64,000 nt of DNA from Bryobacteraceae bacterium (GCA_013388415.1 JACADU010000019.1:1-64000), one strand, 5' to 3'; shown: positions 1 through 10,900, counted from the stretch's first letter. The notes: generated by a model not told the origin, from the sequence alone. Numbers and translations are program-made.

Positions 1-96
1 AGTGATGGAGCCGCAGCGCAGATCGCCGAGAGAGGCGATCTCAAGCGCGATGGCGGCGCGTTGCTGTTCGAGGGAATCCAGGGATTGCGGGATCAT
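1..96 (-). CDS. N-terminus of small DUF6788-like protein (often adjacent to transposase genes), truncated by window edge
   Basis: Minus-strand ATG at 96 with AGGAGG just upstream; reads MIPQSLDSLEQQRAAIALEIASLGDLRSGSIT to window edge; resembles N-terminus of DUF6788 proteins. Confidence 0.5.
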   Translation of the reverse strand, partial: MIPQSLDSLEQQRAAIALEIASLGDLRCGSIT

Positions 97-1687
97 GAGG
101 CCTCCTGACTCCGAGCGTAGCATATACGCTCGGATCACCAGCCCCAAAAAAGAAACCGCGCGGATCACCACTTCTATGTCGCGCACCCGCTTCATACTCT
201 TGCCGTGCAAACCGGATGTAGTCGAGGTACCCTAACGCCGCCTGGAAACCGGGATCCTGCGTGGCCACATTCTGGATCCGCCGGAGAGCGTCATCAAATC
301 TCCGCGCAAAACATAGTGTCTTCGCCCAATCTACCTGGATGATCAGTGATGTTGGATCCAGCCTGCTCGCGACTTCGAAACCGCGTTCAGCCTCTTCAAA
401 TCGCCCCATCAACCCGAGCAACTCCGCGTAGAAATGGTGGGTCGTGGCATCGCGTGGGTCGAGCCGCAGAGCGATCTTGTATTCCCTTTCTGCTGTCACG
501 CGGTCATAGTCGTAGTTCTCCGCCACCAGAGCGAGCACACGGTGAGGGCTCCCGAGCCGGGGGTCCAGGTCAATGGCTTTCCGCGTTTCATCCCGTATCC
601 TTGCGATTGACGCCTCTTGTGACCTGAACATGTAGCCGTTGTAGATGAACAAGGCTTCCGCCAGGAGCGAGTGAGCCTCAGCCTAATTGGGATCTCGCCG
701 GATCGCATCCTCGAAGCACTCGATCGCCCGTCTGAAGCCGTCGCCCGACCGCTGCGCAGAGTACTGTCGCCCTCTCAACAAACTCTGTTGCGCCAACCGA
801 TCTGTCGTTCCGTGGTCGGCCAGCGCGGCACGCTGCTCCTCTGTGAGGTGGCTGGAGATCGAATTCGCCACCTCAGACGCAAACTGGTCCTGCAGGCTGA
901 GCGGATCGCCGGTTTCTTCCTCAATCGTTCCAGACCACAACGTCCGTCCATCCTTTACCCGCAGGAGCCTGGCATTCAAGCGCATTTTCTGGCCCGATGA
1001 GAGAAGAGATCCCTCAAGCACCGCATCAACCCGCAGTTCTCTGCCTGCCTCCAGCGGATCCACTTCCTTGCCCGCATACCTCCTCACTGCGTTGAGCGAC
1101 CGCACTTCCAGTGTCGTCGCCCTGCTCAGGCTGGTGATCAGTGTGTCGGCGATGGACACTCCCGGGTCCGCCGCTCCGAGCGGGATTGACTCGGCTCGAA
1201 TCGGCAGGATCGCAACGGATTCAATGGTAGCCGGGCCGGACGGACGATTCCAGACTCCAATCCAAATCAATCCACTGAGTCCAACAACCGCCCCGACAGC
1301 GCCGACAGCCCATCGCAACCTGCTTCTCCGTGGTCCGGCCGTGTCGTCACCCTGTTCCGCGTCCGCCCCGCGAACGGCCACATCGCAAATAAATCGATAG
1401 CCGAATTTGGGGACTGTTTCGATGAATCTCTGCCCGGCTTCGCCATCACCCAGCGCTTTTCTCAAGTCCGAAACCGCCCGGGCCAGCGTCGCCTCCTCGA
1501 CGAACGTGCCGGCCCAGACGGCATCCATCAGTTCCTTTTTCGAAACCAGCCGCCCTGCGTTGCCTGACAGATGCAGGAGCAGATCGAAGATCTTTGGCGA
1601 GAGGCCGACCGGCGCTCCGCTGCGTAACAACAGCCTCTCTGCCGGGTCCAGTGAAAACTGCCCGAAGTAATAGATCTGCTTGGACAT
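41..1687 (-). pseudogene. Winged-helix (CadC/OmpR-type) DNA-binding + TPR regulator, interrupted by in-frame TAG at 683-685 and apparently truncated at its 3' end
   Basis: ORF 683..1687 has wHTH (FGQFSLDPAERLLLRSGAPVGLSPKIFDLLLHL...) and ORF 41..652 has TPRs in the same frame; only a TAG separates DPN from AEAHSLLAEALFIYNGYMF. Confidence 0.8.
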
Positions 1688-1829
1688 TCCTCATTCCCAG
1701 AAAAAACTCAAATGAAAATCCGCCGTCTCCCAGGGCCCGCTTCCCCGATCTCAAGTATCTTACACGGAGCGCGGGCTATGGCCAAGGCGAATCCGAAGCC
1801 CGGCTTGAAAGGAAGAGGAGATCCAAGGG

Positions 1830-2462
1830 ATGTCAAAGAGGACTGGTTTTATCGCAATTGCTGTCTTTGCCGCCTGCGGCGCGGCGCAGGCCGCCACCAC
1901 GCCGGAGGTGGAGACCGCCGGATCGCTGCCGGAGGCCGTCAAGGCCCGGGGCGTCCGCTGCTCGGATGGCGGCGTCAAACTGAAAGGACCGGGCGGAGCC
2001 ACCGTCGAGATTTGGGTGCGGGACACCCTTCCCAACGGTGAGAAGCCGGAAAGCCCGGACGTCGCCTTCATGAAGATTCCTCACGGAGCCATGATCGGTT
2101 TCATCCGGGTTACAGGAAAGTTTACCGACCGCCGAGGCTAAGCTGTCCCGGAGGGTGTGTACGGCCTTCGCTACACCCTCTACCCAAATGAGCCGAACCA
2201 CTACTACCTCGCCCCGCAGCGCGATTTCCTCGTGCTCACCAACCTTGACGTGGACACGAAGGTCGACTCGAACCTCACGTTCCAGGAGATCCTGGGCGCA
2301 AGCCAGAAGGCCCGGAAGAGCGCTCACCCGCTTTGCCTGGGGCTGAGCGCCGTCAGCGGGCGCGAAACGCTTGACAAGCAGGGTGACGAAGACTGGGTCC
2401 TCAAGGTCCGCGTCGAGGGCGAAGAGATAGGCATCATCGTCTTCGGCCGGCATTCAGGGTAG
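1830..2462 (+). pseudogene. Secreted hypothetical protein with in-frame TAA at 2139-2141
   Basis: ORFs 1830..2141 and 2157..2462 share a frame; reads FTDRRG*AVPEGVYGLRYTLYPNEPNHYYLAPQRDFLVLT; signal peptide at N-terminus. Confidence 0.7.
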
Positions 2463-2765
2463 GGCCGGCGTCTTCTCAGAGTTGTGCTCGCAAGAACCGG
2501 AGGCGGACCCTGATCGCGGTCCGCCTCATGTTCATCGCGTTGACCACCTTCTTAGGCCGGGTTGCGCCGCGGCGCGCGCGTACCCCTGAACAATCACGCG
2601 GGCGCGATAGTGTCCTTCATGGAAGGCCCGGAACGGGCGCATCCGACGAATCGCCGGCGGCTCCCCGCTCGCATCGAAGGGGTCCGCAAAGGCGCTTCTT
2701 TCGTCGTCAACCTCCCGTGCGAGTTGAGAGCCGGCGAGCCGTTCCGCCAGAACAAGTAGCCCAGG

Positions 2766-4448
2766 CTACTTCACTCCCGCGCTCTTCCGGTTGAGAATCC
2801 CGCCGTGCCCCTCCAGAGTCCGCAGCAGCTCTGCAACGTCGATTCGCTGCACGGCCTTGTTCGTCGTCGCCGCCATCGCCGCCGCCACGCCCGCCGCCTC
2901 GCCCAGCATCATGTACACCGGCTCCATCCGGATCGTGCAAATCGCCACGTGCGAGGCCGACAGACAGACAGGCACGAGCAGGTTGCGGCACTGCTGCGCT
3001 TTCGGCGTCAGGCTGCGGTACGGAATCTCGTACGGCGCGCGGCTGAGGTTGATGGATTCGTCCAGGTGACCCTCCACCCGCACAAATCCTTCCTTGGTCT
3101 CGAACCGCTGTACCCAGTGCGAATCGAGCACGAAACTGCCCATCCCCACCGAATCGTGTTTCACTTTGTCCCTCAGGACGTCGCGCTCCGTCATCACGTA
3201 CTCGCCAACCATCCTGCGGCACTCGCGGATGTACAACTGCTGCGGCCAGTGGCCCGAGTCCGCGTACTCGTCCCTGCAAAGCCCCCAACCGTTCACCTCG
3301 TCACGCAATGGCCCAGGCACGCGCGGGTCATGGGCCAGGAACCAGAAAAACCCCTTCTGGTAGTTGAGATGGTCCTGATAGATCCTTCGCCGCTCAGCCG
3401 GTGAGGCCTCAGCAAAGCCTCTGTTGCCCCCGATGTAATCAATCGAAAACGGCCCGCTCGCGTTGAGGTCCCACTTGCCGTTCGGAATTGGGCCCAGATG
3501 AACCAGGCGCGCGAAAGAAATCCCCGGATGGGCCTCGATGTACTTCAGCAGCAGTTCATACCTCTCCGGCTCGTACCTGTCCGGCTTCGGCCACGGCACG
3601 AGAATGTCCTTCCGCTGCGTCGCAATCAGCCGGAAGCAGTAGGCCTGCATCAGCCGGTCTGCGTCGCCAACCCGCCCGCTTGGCCGCGGCGCCACTCCCC
3701 ACAGCAACCGTCCCTGCCCGTCCCTCGCCCGGATATCCGCCCCGAACTGCCCGTGATGCATGTACTCGATGCCGGGCGTGCCGTAGACCTCCTCACCGTA
3801 GTTCTGCCTGAAATGGGGCTCGCGTACGCCCGCCAGGCTCTCGCCGTACTTCTTCACGCTCTCCCGTCCCCATGTGTGGCCGACCTGTGCCTTGGCCATC
3901 AGGTCGCCTTCATAGCTCGCGTCGATGAACACGCGCCCTTGAATCACGCTGCCGTCAGGGAGCCGAATCGATCTGATTGCCCCGTTCACCTTTGCGACGC
4001 TCGCCACCGTTTGAGCGGTCAGAATCGGAATCCGGTGCTCGCGCACCCAGCCCTCAAACACCTGCCGCATTAGTTTCGGCTCCAAATCCCAGCGCCGCGG
4101 CATGCGAAATGGGATGCTTCGCCCTCGAAACTGCATGAGCGGCGGCTCCTCTTTCGCGGGCCTCCCCTGTAACGCTGCCGCTTCCTCGAAGAATTTCCGC
4201 GCCAGCCCTCCGACGTACTCCGGCGTCGCCGTGTCCGTGATCGCGATGCCGCCGGTCACCATCCCGCCGATGTGCCCTGCCGGCTCCACGACAACGACCG
4301 AAACGCCCTCCCTCGACGCCGCCACAGCCGCCGTCAAACCCGCGGGCGTCGCGCCGTAGATCACGACATCCGCCTTCCTTGCGGGCGGCGCGGCGCACGC
4401 CAGCGCCGCGCAAACCCCTGCCGCGAGAACGAATCGAACCGCTGGCAT
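2766..4448 (-). CDS. FAD-dependent oxidoreductase, secreted
   Basis: Signal peptide then ADVVIYGATPAGLTAAVAASREGVSVVVVEPAGHIGGMVTGG dinucleotide-binding motif. Confidence 0.85.
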   Translation of the reverse strand: MPAVRFVLAAGVCAALACAAPPARKADVVIYGATPAGLTAAVAASREGVSVVVVEPAGHIGGMVTGGIAITDTATPEYVGGLARKFFEEAAALQGRPAKEEPPLMQFRGRSIPFRMPRRWDLEPKLMRQVFEGWVREHRIPILTAQTVASVAKVNGAIRSIRLPDGSVIQGRVFIDASYEGDLMAKAQVGHTWGRESVKKYGESLAGVREPHFRQNYGEEVYGTPGIEYMHHGQFGADIRARDGQGRLLWGVAPRPSGRVGDADRLMQAYCFRLIATQRKDILVPWPKPDRYEPERYELLLKYIEAHPGISFARLVHLGPIPNGKWDLNASGPFSIDYIGGNRGFAEASPAERRRIYQDHLNYQKGFFWFLAHDPRVPGPLRDEVNGWGLCRDEYADSGHWPQQLYIRECRRMVGEYVMTERDVLRDKVKHDSVGMGSFVLDSHWVQRFETKEGFVRVEGHLDESINLSRAPYEIPYRSLTPKAQQCRNLLVPVCLSASHVAICTIRMEPVYMMLGEAAGVAAAMAATTNKAVQRIDVAELLRTLEGHGGILNRKSAGVK

Positions 4449-4463
4449 CTCTGACGCCGTCTT

Positions 4464-5591
4464 TTACTTCTTCCCGCCGGGCCAGCCGTACGCCGCCATC
4501 ACAATATCGAAAATCCGCGTATTTGGCATGAATCCCTGAACCCGCTCCGCGCCGGGCCCTGTCGCCGCCACCACGATCTCTTCTGCCGTGTGGCTCCTCA
4601 ACACGTTGATGTTCGGCAGTTCGATCGTTCTCGGCTTCTCGCCAGGGTACTTCTGCTTCCACTCGTCCAGCCCCCTCAGCAGCGGATCGCCCTTCTTGCC
4701 GCCCCGGACGTACATCCCGAAAGAGTGGTCCGCCGCGAACAGCAGCAGCGTCTCCCTCGGATTCACCTTTGAAGCGATCTCCCTGATCAGCTTGTCGAAC
4801 GCGACCAAGTTGTCCAGGCCCTTCTGCGGATCGTCCGTGTGCGCGTCCCACTCGATCATCAGAAAGTAGCCCTTCCTGTTCCGCGCCAACCTGTTCAGCG
4901 CCATGCGCGCCGCCGCGGGCACGTCGGGCTCCTTTTCCGTCACCACCACCGGCCGTAGATCCTCCGCCGGAACCTCGTCGAGCGATGTCCTCACCGGGCG
5001 CTGCTTCGCCGCCGCGACAGCATCCAGATCCTGGTTCAATTCCTTCATCGCTTTGTAGATCGCCGGCCTCCCCGCGCCGATCACCACGTCCACTCCGTCG
5101 CCGAACCTCGGGTTGAACACCTGTAGAAAGATCTCCCCGAACTTCCGCCGGTCGTTGGCGTGTGCGTAGCACGCCGCCGGCGTGGCGTCCGCGATGTTGA
5201 CATTCGACAGGACACCCGTCGAAAGCCCCTTCTCCTCGGCGTACTCCAACAGCGTCTTCAACACGGCGCCGTCTTTCTTGCCCCGCTCCGTGTCCGGCCC
5301 CATGCTGATCACGCCGTTCTGCGTCTTCACCCCGGTCACGATCGCCGTCATGCCGGCAGCCGAGTCGCTCACCCAATTGCCCGCCGTAGAGGTATCGCTC
5401 AGCGCCACATGTGGCCAGCTCTGCACGAAAAGCTTCTGCGCGTCGCCGTGCCCGTGGATGCTCGCCGCGTTGAGCGTGGATAGCCCTGCGGCGTCGGCGA
5501 GGAAAATAATGACGTTCTTGGCTCTGTTCCCGGCGGCGCTTGCCGGAGCCGAGAGCAAGGCAACTACGACGAAAAAACTGAGTGATCGCAT
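4464..5591 (-). CDS. Alkaline phosphatase
   Basis: NVIIFLADAAGLSTLNAA...DTSTAGNWVSDSAAGMTAIVTGVKT, AADHSFGMYV metal-binding motifs; start at internal ATG 5591. Confidence 0.85.
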   Translation of the reverse strand: MRSLSFFVVVALLSAPASAAGNRAKNVIIFLADAAGLSTLNAASIHGHGDAQKLFVQSWPHVALSDTSTAGNWVSDSAAGMTAIVTGVKTQNGVISMGPDTERGKKDGAVLKTLLEYAEEKGLSTGVLSNVNIADATPAACYAHANDRRKFGEIFLQVFNPRFGDGVDVVIGAGRPAIYKAMKELNQDLDAVAAAKQRPVRTSLDEVPAEDLRPVVVTEKEPDVPAAARMALNRLARNRKGYFLMIEWDAHTDDPQKGLDNLVAFDKLIREIASKVNPRETLLLFAADHSFGMYVRGGKKGDPLLRGLDEWKQKYPGEKPRTIELPNINVLRSHTAEEIVVAATGPGAERVQGFMPNTRIFDIVMAAYGWPGGKK

Positions 5592-5742
5592 CGCCCTCCA
5601 AGATACATTGAAGGCGCAGGACACGGCCACTCCTGTCATTGCGGCTTTGTTGGATTCAGCTCGGCGCGCAGTTCAGCCACTCGCCACGGCGCCGTGATCG
5701 GCGTCCTCGTCTCCGGCCGCCATGCCGGTTGGGGCCCGGTGC

Positions 5743-8700
5743 TCAAAACCGCAGCCGGACCCCGATCTCGATCCTCCGCATGTCCATCACGCTCGTCACG
5801 TTCTCGTGGCCCACGCCGTTACGATACTGGTTGTATTTCTCGGCTTCTGTCGAATTCGGCAGCCGCTCCAACAGGTTCTTCACCTGCATCTCCGGCGAAT
5901 TGAACAAGTAGTAGCCGTCAGCCAGAGTCCGCCCCTTCATCTTGTAAGTGAATCCCGTGTTCAGATTTTGCCGTCTCACCTGGTTGAATGGATTGAAGAA
6001 GCTGGCTCTGAGTTCGAGGCCCAGCCGCTCCCTGATCGGGAACTCCTTGGTCACATTGATGTCGTTCGAGAATGTCCCCCGCGACCACAGGTAGTTCCTC
6101 GACCCGCTGCCGTCGCCCGGAATCGCCGGGATCCCGAAAGCGTTGAGGTCGAACATATGGGCCATGTCGTCCAAGCCCCAGTTTGGATTCGTGCCCAGAG
6201 GCAGAATGCGCGGAGCGAAGTCCGGACTCCCCGTGAACACCGAATTGACATTGGCCACGCCCTGAGTGTTGCTTGCATACTGCAAGCCGAACGTCGGCGT
6301 CAGCGCCCGCCCGCTGTAGAAGTTCATCATGTGGGCCAGCCCCCACCCGTCGAACACCTGCCGGGCGAATCCGTTGTTCCACCCAAACTTGGAGCTCAGC
6401 CGCGGCACATCGTAGGTGTAATTGAACGCCCAGACTTGCGGCCGGTGCTCGTTGGCGATGTAGCCGGTGTATTTCCGCCAGTGGGCGAAGAAGGGACCAA
6501 CGCTTTCAGTCCCCGAAATCAGCTTGCTCCAGGTGTGCGACACCTGGAACGTCAATCCATGGCTGAGGCGCTTGTTGACGTACCACTGTAACGAGTCGTA
6601 GTGCGCGTTCCCGACGTTCGTGATCAGATTCAACGTCGTGAATCCCTGATACGGACGCATCAGGTTGGAGTCGACGGTCTGCGTTCCCGGCAAAGGGCCG
6701 GGATTCGAAGCCGAAATCGGGCCGTAAAAATTGTTCCCCGCCAGGCGCGGGTCGATGTACTTGGGATTGTAAGAGGTGCCCGGCAGCACCTGATTGATGT
6801 TGAACTGAATCACCTGGTGCCGTTGAATATTGCCCACGTAGGCGACGTCCAGCACCATGTTGAACGGCAACTCCCGCTGAATCGAGATCGAATAGTCGTA
6901 GACCGTCGGCGCCGCATTGCTCGATTCGTCCATCGCGCCAAACGACCTCGGCGAAAGCCGCTTCACTGTTGAATTGACGAGCGTGGCGAGGCTCGTTTGC
7001 CGGTAATCGGCCTGGTCCGCCATTCCGTTCTGATAAGTCCCCGTCGCCTGCCCGATGGTCGGCCGGTTGTAGGACCAGCCGAAGCCCGCCCTCAAGACCG
7101 TCTTGTCCATGAACTTCCACGCGACGCCGCCTCGCGGCGCGAAGAGCAGATAATTCGGGTTCCGGATCCCCGCCTCGCCGATGGTGTCCTTCCTCAGCGG
7201 CACGACGCCGTTCAACGGATCGCCCGACCCCGGCACAAGTGAATACAGCAGCTCGTTGAACACGTTGGCCGGCAGCGGCTTGTCAGGATAGGCCGGATCA
7301 ATCAGCGTCTTCGTGTTCTTCGGATTGACCACGTAATACCGCGGCGCCTTGGACGGATCCCACTTGCCGGGAACGAAGGCCGCGTCGAGCGTCACGTCGT
7401 AGTCCGTGTTGTGCTCGGTCGGGATGTGGTAAACGCGCATGCCAAAGTCAAACGTCAGATTCGAGGTTGCCTTCCAGGTGTCCTGAATGAAGAAGTGGAC
7501 GTCCTGGAACATGCTCAGCTTGTGCGAGGGGTTGGACACCTGTGTGAACTGAGACAGCGCCCCCGTGAGAATATTCGCCGGGCTGTAGCCCATGTCGAAG
7601 TCGCTGGCCGTGTTGACTCCGAAGTTGTAGTTGCCTTTCTCAATTGCCTGATTGATCTCGTCCTTCCGGTTCTGAATGTACTGGCCGCCCCATTTGATCA
7701 GGTGCGTTCCCTTCGTCCATGCCCACGTCTGCGCGACCTGATACTCGGGCGCGATGGCATACCAGGGGAAGCGGTTGAACTGGAAGTCCTGATATCCGGT
7801 CCCTGAAATCTGGGGCAGGATGTTGGTCTTGACCGGATAGGCCACCGGCAATCCCGACAGGCCCATCTTGGCCCGGTCGATCTTCTCCGGATCGCCGGAG
7901 ACCTCAATCGGAGCGTTGACGAAGTCCTTCTGCCAGTTGAACAGCGTCTCCACAACCATGCTCGCCGACATCGTCTTCGTCAGGTTGGCCGTCAGCGCCT
8001 TGTCAGGCCGGTTCCACCCGGTGATGACAAAAGGCAGGTTGCTCCCCGCGGCCCAAGTCACCATGTCGCGGTAGTGCTGGTAATCGTAATTGAACCGCAC
8101 ATAGGCGCGCATCGACTCGCTGATGTTGTAGTCAACCTTCACCACGTTCAGATAGCGGTTGTTCACCCTCGCATACTGGTTCAGGTAATTGTTGTTCGTC
8201 TCGTTCTTCAGGTTCGGCAGCGGATAGATGTTCATGATTGCCGTGCCGAGCGGCGTGATCAGATTCTGAGGAATGATGTTGTTCGGAATCAGCACAGGCT
8301 TTCCCGACGCCTGCGTCCCGGGGTAGTAAATCGTCGGCCGGGTGCCGTTGGCGTTCACCGTCTGCGAGAAATCGCCCTTCCTCTCCAACTCGGTCGGAAC
8401 CCGGATCTGCTGCGTGATCGTCGGTGTGTCCTGCTTCAGGTTTTCGTAGTTGTAAAAGAAGAACAGCTTGTCCTTCTTGATCGGTCCGCCCAGATTGCCG
8501 CCAAAGTAGTTATAGCGGTACCGCGGCTTCGGCAGCCCAAAGAAGCTCTCGTTCCACGGCCTTGCGTTCAGCACTTCGTTTCGCAGATAGTCCCACGCCG
8601 TTCCGTGCCACTGGTTCGATCCCGATTTCGTGACGATGTTAATGACGACTCCCGCGCGGTTGCCATACTCGGCCTGGAAGTTGTTCGCCAGAATCGCGAC

Positions 8701-9426
8701 CTCCTGGATCGACTCCAGGCTCGGCGTCACCGTCGTCTTTGTGTCCGAGCCGTGATCCACATTCGAACCTCCGTCCAGGTTCACCTGCGTCTGATTCGAC
8801 GCTTTGCCGTTCACCCGGAAATCGCCGTAGCCGTCATAGCCAGCGTCCCGCCCGTTGATCGCGTTCGTGTTGTTCGGCGACGACCCCGGAATTACCTTTA
8901 GCAGCGTCGTCCAGTTCCGCCCCTGAAGCGGCATGTCTGTCACTTGCTTCGCCTGAATGACGTCGTTGCGCACCGCGTTCTCGGTGGTCATCAGAGGGAT
9001 CTCGGCGTGCACGTCCACAGTGGTCTGCGTCGTGCCTAACTCCATCTGAATCCGCCCCAGCGCAAGGTTCTGAAATGCGTTGAGCCCCAGGTCCTTGATC
9101 GTCTTCGTCCGGAACCCGGCCGCGGTGATCGTCACCTCGTACTTGCTGGCGACCAGCGATGGAAGTGAAAAGATCCCAACGTCGTTGGTGACGGTATTCC
9201 GCTCCGAGTTCGTCGAAAGCTGAACAACTTTGACGGCAGCGCCGGGAATCGGCGCGTCCGACAAGTCGACGACTGTGCCTGTGATCGAGCCGAGGCCGGC
9301 TTGGGAGTAAGCTGGCATCCCCGTAACGAGAAGCCCGCAGACGAAGAGGATTATAGCTCTCATGTGACTCACCCCTGAGTGTGATTGGGCAGCACTCAAA
9401 CTATCGCGAGATGCCATCAGAGTCAA
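5743..9426 (-). CDS. TonB-dependent receptor with carboxypeptidase regulatory-like (Oar/Cna-B) domain
   Basis: GSITGTVVDLSDAPIPGAAVKVVQLSTN N-terminal domain, plug and barrel, C-terminal aromatic RLRF. Confidence 0.9.
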   Translation of the reverse strand: MTLMASRDSLSAAQSHSGVSHMRAIILFVCGLLVTGMPAYSQAGLGSITGTVVDLSDAPIPGAAVKVVQLSTNSERNTVTNDVGIFSLPSLVASKYEVTITAAGFRTKTIKDLGLNAFQNLALGRIQMELGTTQTTVDVHAEIPLMTTENAVRNDVIQAKQVTDMPLQGRNWTTLLKVIPGSSPNNTNAINGRDAGYDGYGDFRVNGKASNQTQVNLDGGSNVDHGSDTKTTVTPSLESIQEVAILANNFQAEYGNRAGVVINIVTKSGSNQWHGTAWDYLRNEVLNARPWNESFFGLPKPRYRYNYFGGNLGGPIKKDKLFFFYNYENLKQDTPTITQQIRVPTELERKGDFSQTVNANGTRPTIYYPGTQASGKPVLIPNNIIPQNLITPLGTAIMNIYPLPNLKNETNNNYLNQYARVNNRYLNVVKVDYNISESMRAYVRFNYDYQHYRDMVTWAAGSNLPFVITGWNRPDKALTANLTKTMSASMVVETLFNWQKDFVNAPIEVSGDPEKIDRAKMGLSGLPVAYPVKTNILPQISGTGYQDFQFNRFPWYAIAPEYQVAQTWAWTKGTHLIKWGGQYIQNRKDEINQAIEKGNYNFGVNTASDFDMGYSPANILTGALSQFTQVSNPSHKLSMFQDVHFFIQDTWKATSNLTFDFGMRVYHIPTEHNTDYDVTLDAAFVPGKWDPSKAPRYYVVNPKNTKTLIDPAYPDKPLPANVFNELLYSLVPGSGDPLNGVVPLRKDTIGEAGIRNPNYLLFAPRGGVAWKFMDKTVLRAGFGWSYNRPTIGQATGTYQNGMADQADYRQTSLATLVNSTVKRLSPRSFGAMDESSNAAPTVYDYSISIQRELPFNMVLDVAYVGNIQRHQVIQFNINQVLPGTSYNPKYIDPRLAGNNFYGPISASNPGPLPGTQTVDSNLMRPYQGFTTLNLITNVGNAHYDSLQWYVNKRLSHGLTFQVSHTWSKLISGTESVGPFFAHWRKYTGYIANEHRPQVWAFNYTYDVPRLSSKFGWNNGFARQVFDGWGLAHMMNFYSGRALTPTFGLQYASNTQGVANVNSVFTGSPDFAPRILPLGTNPNWGLDDMAHMFDLNAFGIPAIPGDGSGSRNYLWSRGTFSNDINVTKEFPIRERLGLELRASFFNPFNQVRRQNLNTGFTYKMKGRTLADGYYLFNSPEMQVKNLLERLPNSTEAEKYNQYRNGVGHENVTSVMDMRRIEIGVRLRF

Positions 9427-9448
9427 GGACCTGAAAGGTGGTTAGGGG

Positions 9449-10756
9449 TTAATTTGCGATAAGGCTTTGAACAACCAGGATGATCGTGATTCCCACCAAA
9501 GATGTAATCACTTTCATCACCGTCCAGGACCGCAGCGACTGCGGCACAGTCATCCCGAACATCTGGTTGACAATCCAGAAGCCTGCGTCGTTCACGTGGG
9601 AAAGGATGGTCCCACCGGCGCAGATCGCCAAAACAAGCATCTCAGGGGTGTAGCCGGGAATCTCTTTCACCAGCGGCGCCACGATCCCCGCCGCCGTGAT
9701 GATCGCCACCGTCGCCGAGCCCTGCGCGATCCTCATCGCGCACGCCACCAGGTACGCCAGCACCAGCGGGCTGATGTTCGCCTCGACCAGCAATTTCCCG
9801 GCATACGGCCCCACCCCGCTGTCCACGATCACCTGCTTGAACGCCCCTCCCCCGCCCATGATCGCCAGCAGCGATCCCATCGGACCCAGGCAGTCGGTCG
9901 CCAGTTTCCCCATCTGGTCTCGCGACAGACCACGCCTCACCCCGAATACGTACATCGCCGCCAGCGTTGTCACCGTCAGCGCAGTGAAGGGGTGTCCGAA
10001 AAAGCCCATGGCCGGGTACACCGTTCCGCCGAAAATCAGCAAAACGGGGAGAACCAGCAGAATCGCGACGATCCACGGGGATGGCGGATTCTCCACCGCC
10101 GCCGCCGGCGCTTCTTTGGCATAGTCGGGCACCGGCAGGTGAATCCGCCGCGAGATCCACATCGCATAGACAACGCCCGATAGCGTCATCGGAACGGAAA
10201 TCGCAATGCCATGCAGAATCACTCTGCCCAGGTCCGCCGCGAACAGTTGCGCCGCCGCCGCCGGCGCGGGATGCGGCGGGACCATCGCGTGGGTCACGGT
10301 GAGAGCGCAGGCGATCGGCAAACCGAAGTAAAGCAGCGAACGCCCCGTCGTCCGGGTCAGGCTGATCGCCAGCGGAGCCAGAATCACAAACCCCACCTCG
10401 AAGAACAACGGCAGCCCGATCAGGAAGGAGGCGCACAACACGGCCCACACAGCCCGCTTCTCACCGAAGGTGGCCAGCAGCCGTTCCGCCAGCGCCCTGC
10501 CCCCGCCGGAATGCTCGATGAACCGCCCGATCATCGCCCCCAGCGCCACCACAACCGCGATGAAGCCCAGCGCTTCCCCAAAGCCGTTCTGGATCGACTT
10601 CAGCAGCTTTGCCGGAGCCATTCCGCACGCCAGTCCAAGCGCCATGCTCGTCAGCAGCAGCGCCAGGAAAGCGTGGAGCCTGACCCACAGAATCAAGAGG
10701 AGCAGCAGCGCAACCGCCCCCAGCGTCAGTAACAAAAGTTGTGGCCCTGCCGGCAT
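9449..10756 (-). CDS. Gluconate:H+ symporter (GntP family)
   Basis: Hydrophobic protein with GLPLFFEVGFVILAPLA, THAMVPPHPAPAAAA and SHVNDAGFWIV motifs of GntP. Confidence 0.9.
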   Translation of the reverse strand: MPAGPQLLLLTLGAVALLLLLILWVRLHAFLALLLTSMALGLACGMAPAKLLKSIQNGFGEALGFIAVVVALGAMIGRFIEHSGGGRALAERLLATFGEKRAVWAVLCASFLIGLPLFFEVGFVILAPLAISLTRTTGRSLLYFGLPIACALTVTHAMVPPHPAPAAAAQLFAADLGRVILHGIAISVPMTLSGVVYAMWISRRIHLPVPDYAKEAPAAAVENPPSPWIVAILLVLPVLLIFGGTVYPAMGFFGHPFTALTVTTLAAMYVFGVRRGLSRDQMGKLATDCLGPMGSLLAIMGGGGAFKQVIVDSGVGPYAGKLLVEANISPLVLAYLVACAMRIAQGSATVAIITAAGIVAPLVKEIPGYTPEMLVLAICAGGTILSHVNDAGFWIVNQMFGMTVPQSLRSWTVMKVITSLVGITIILVVQSLIAN

Positions 10757-10900
10757 CAGGGGGCATTATGTCACGCAAGCGCGGCGCGGCGATGAGTTAG
10801 CGCCCGCGAATCCGGCGTGGCCCAGGTGAATGCCGCGATCGGTTGTATTCCAGAGCCCCCGGTGGTAGCCATTTTGTTAGGGCATCGGGTTGAAGACGAT

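Noticed and set aside
683-685. Pyrrolysine or other recoding at the TAG
   Set aside because: TPR context has no reason for it and no Pyl machinery is visible; a nonsense mutation or sequence error is simpler
2562-2759. Small ORF MRRGARVPLNNHAGAIVSF...
   Set aside because: No recognisable domain, start codon unclear; could be a remnant but cannot be supported
4054-5601. 515-aa ORF in another frame overlapping the oxidoreductase and phosphatase
   Set aside because: Low-complexity Arg/Gly/Ala-rich; overlaps two well-supported genes
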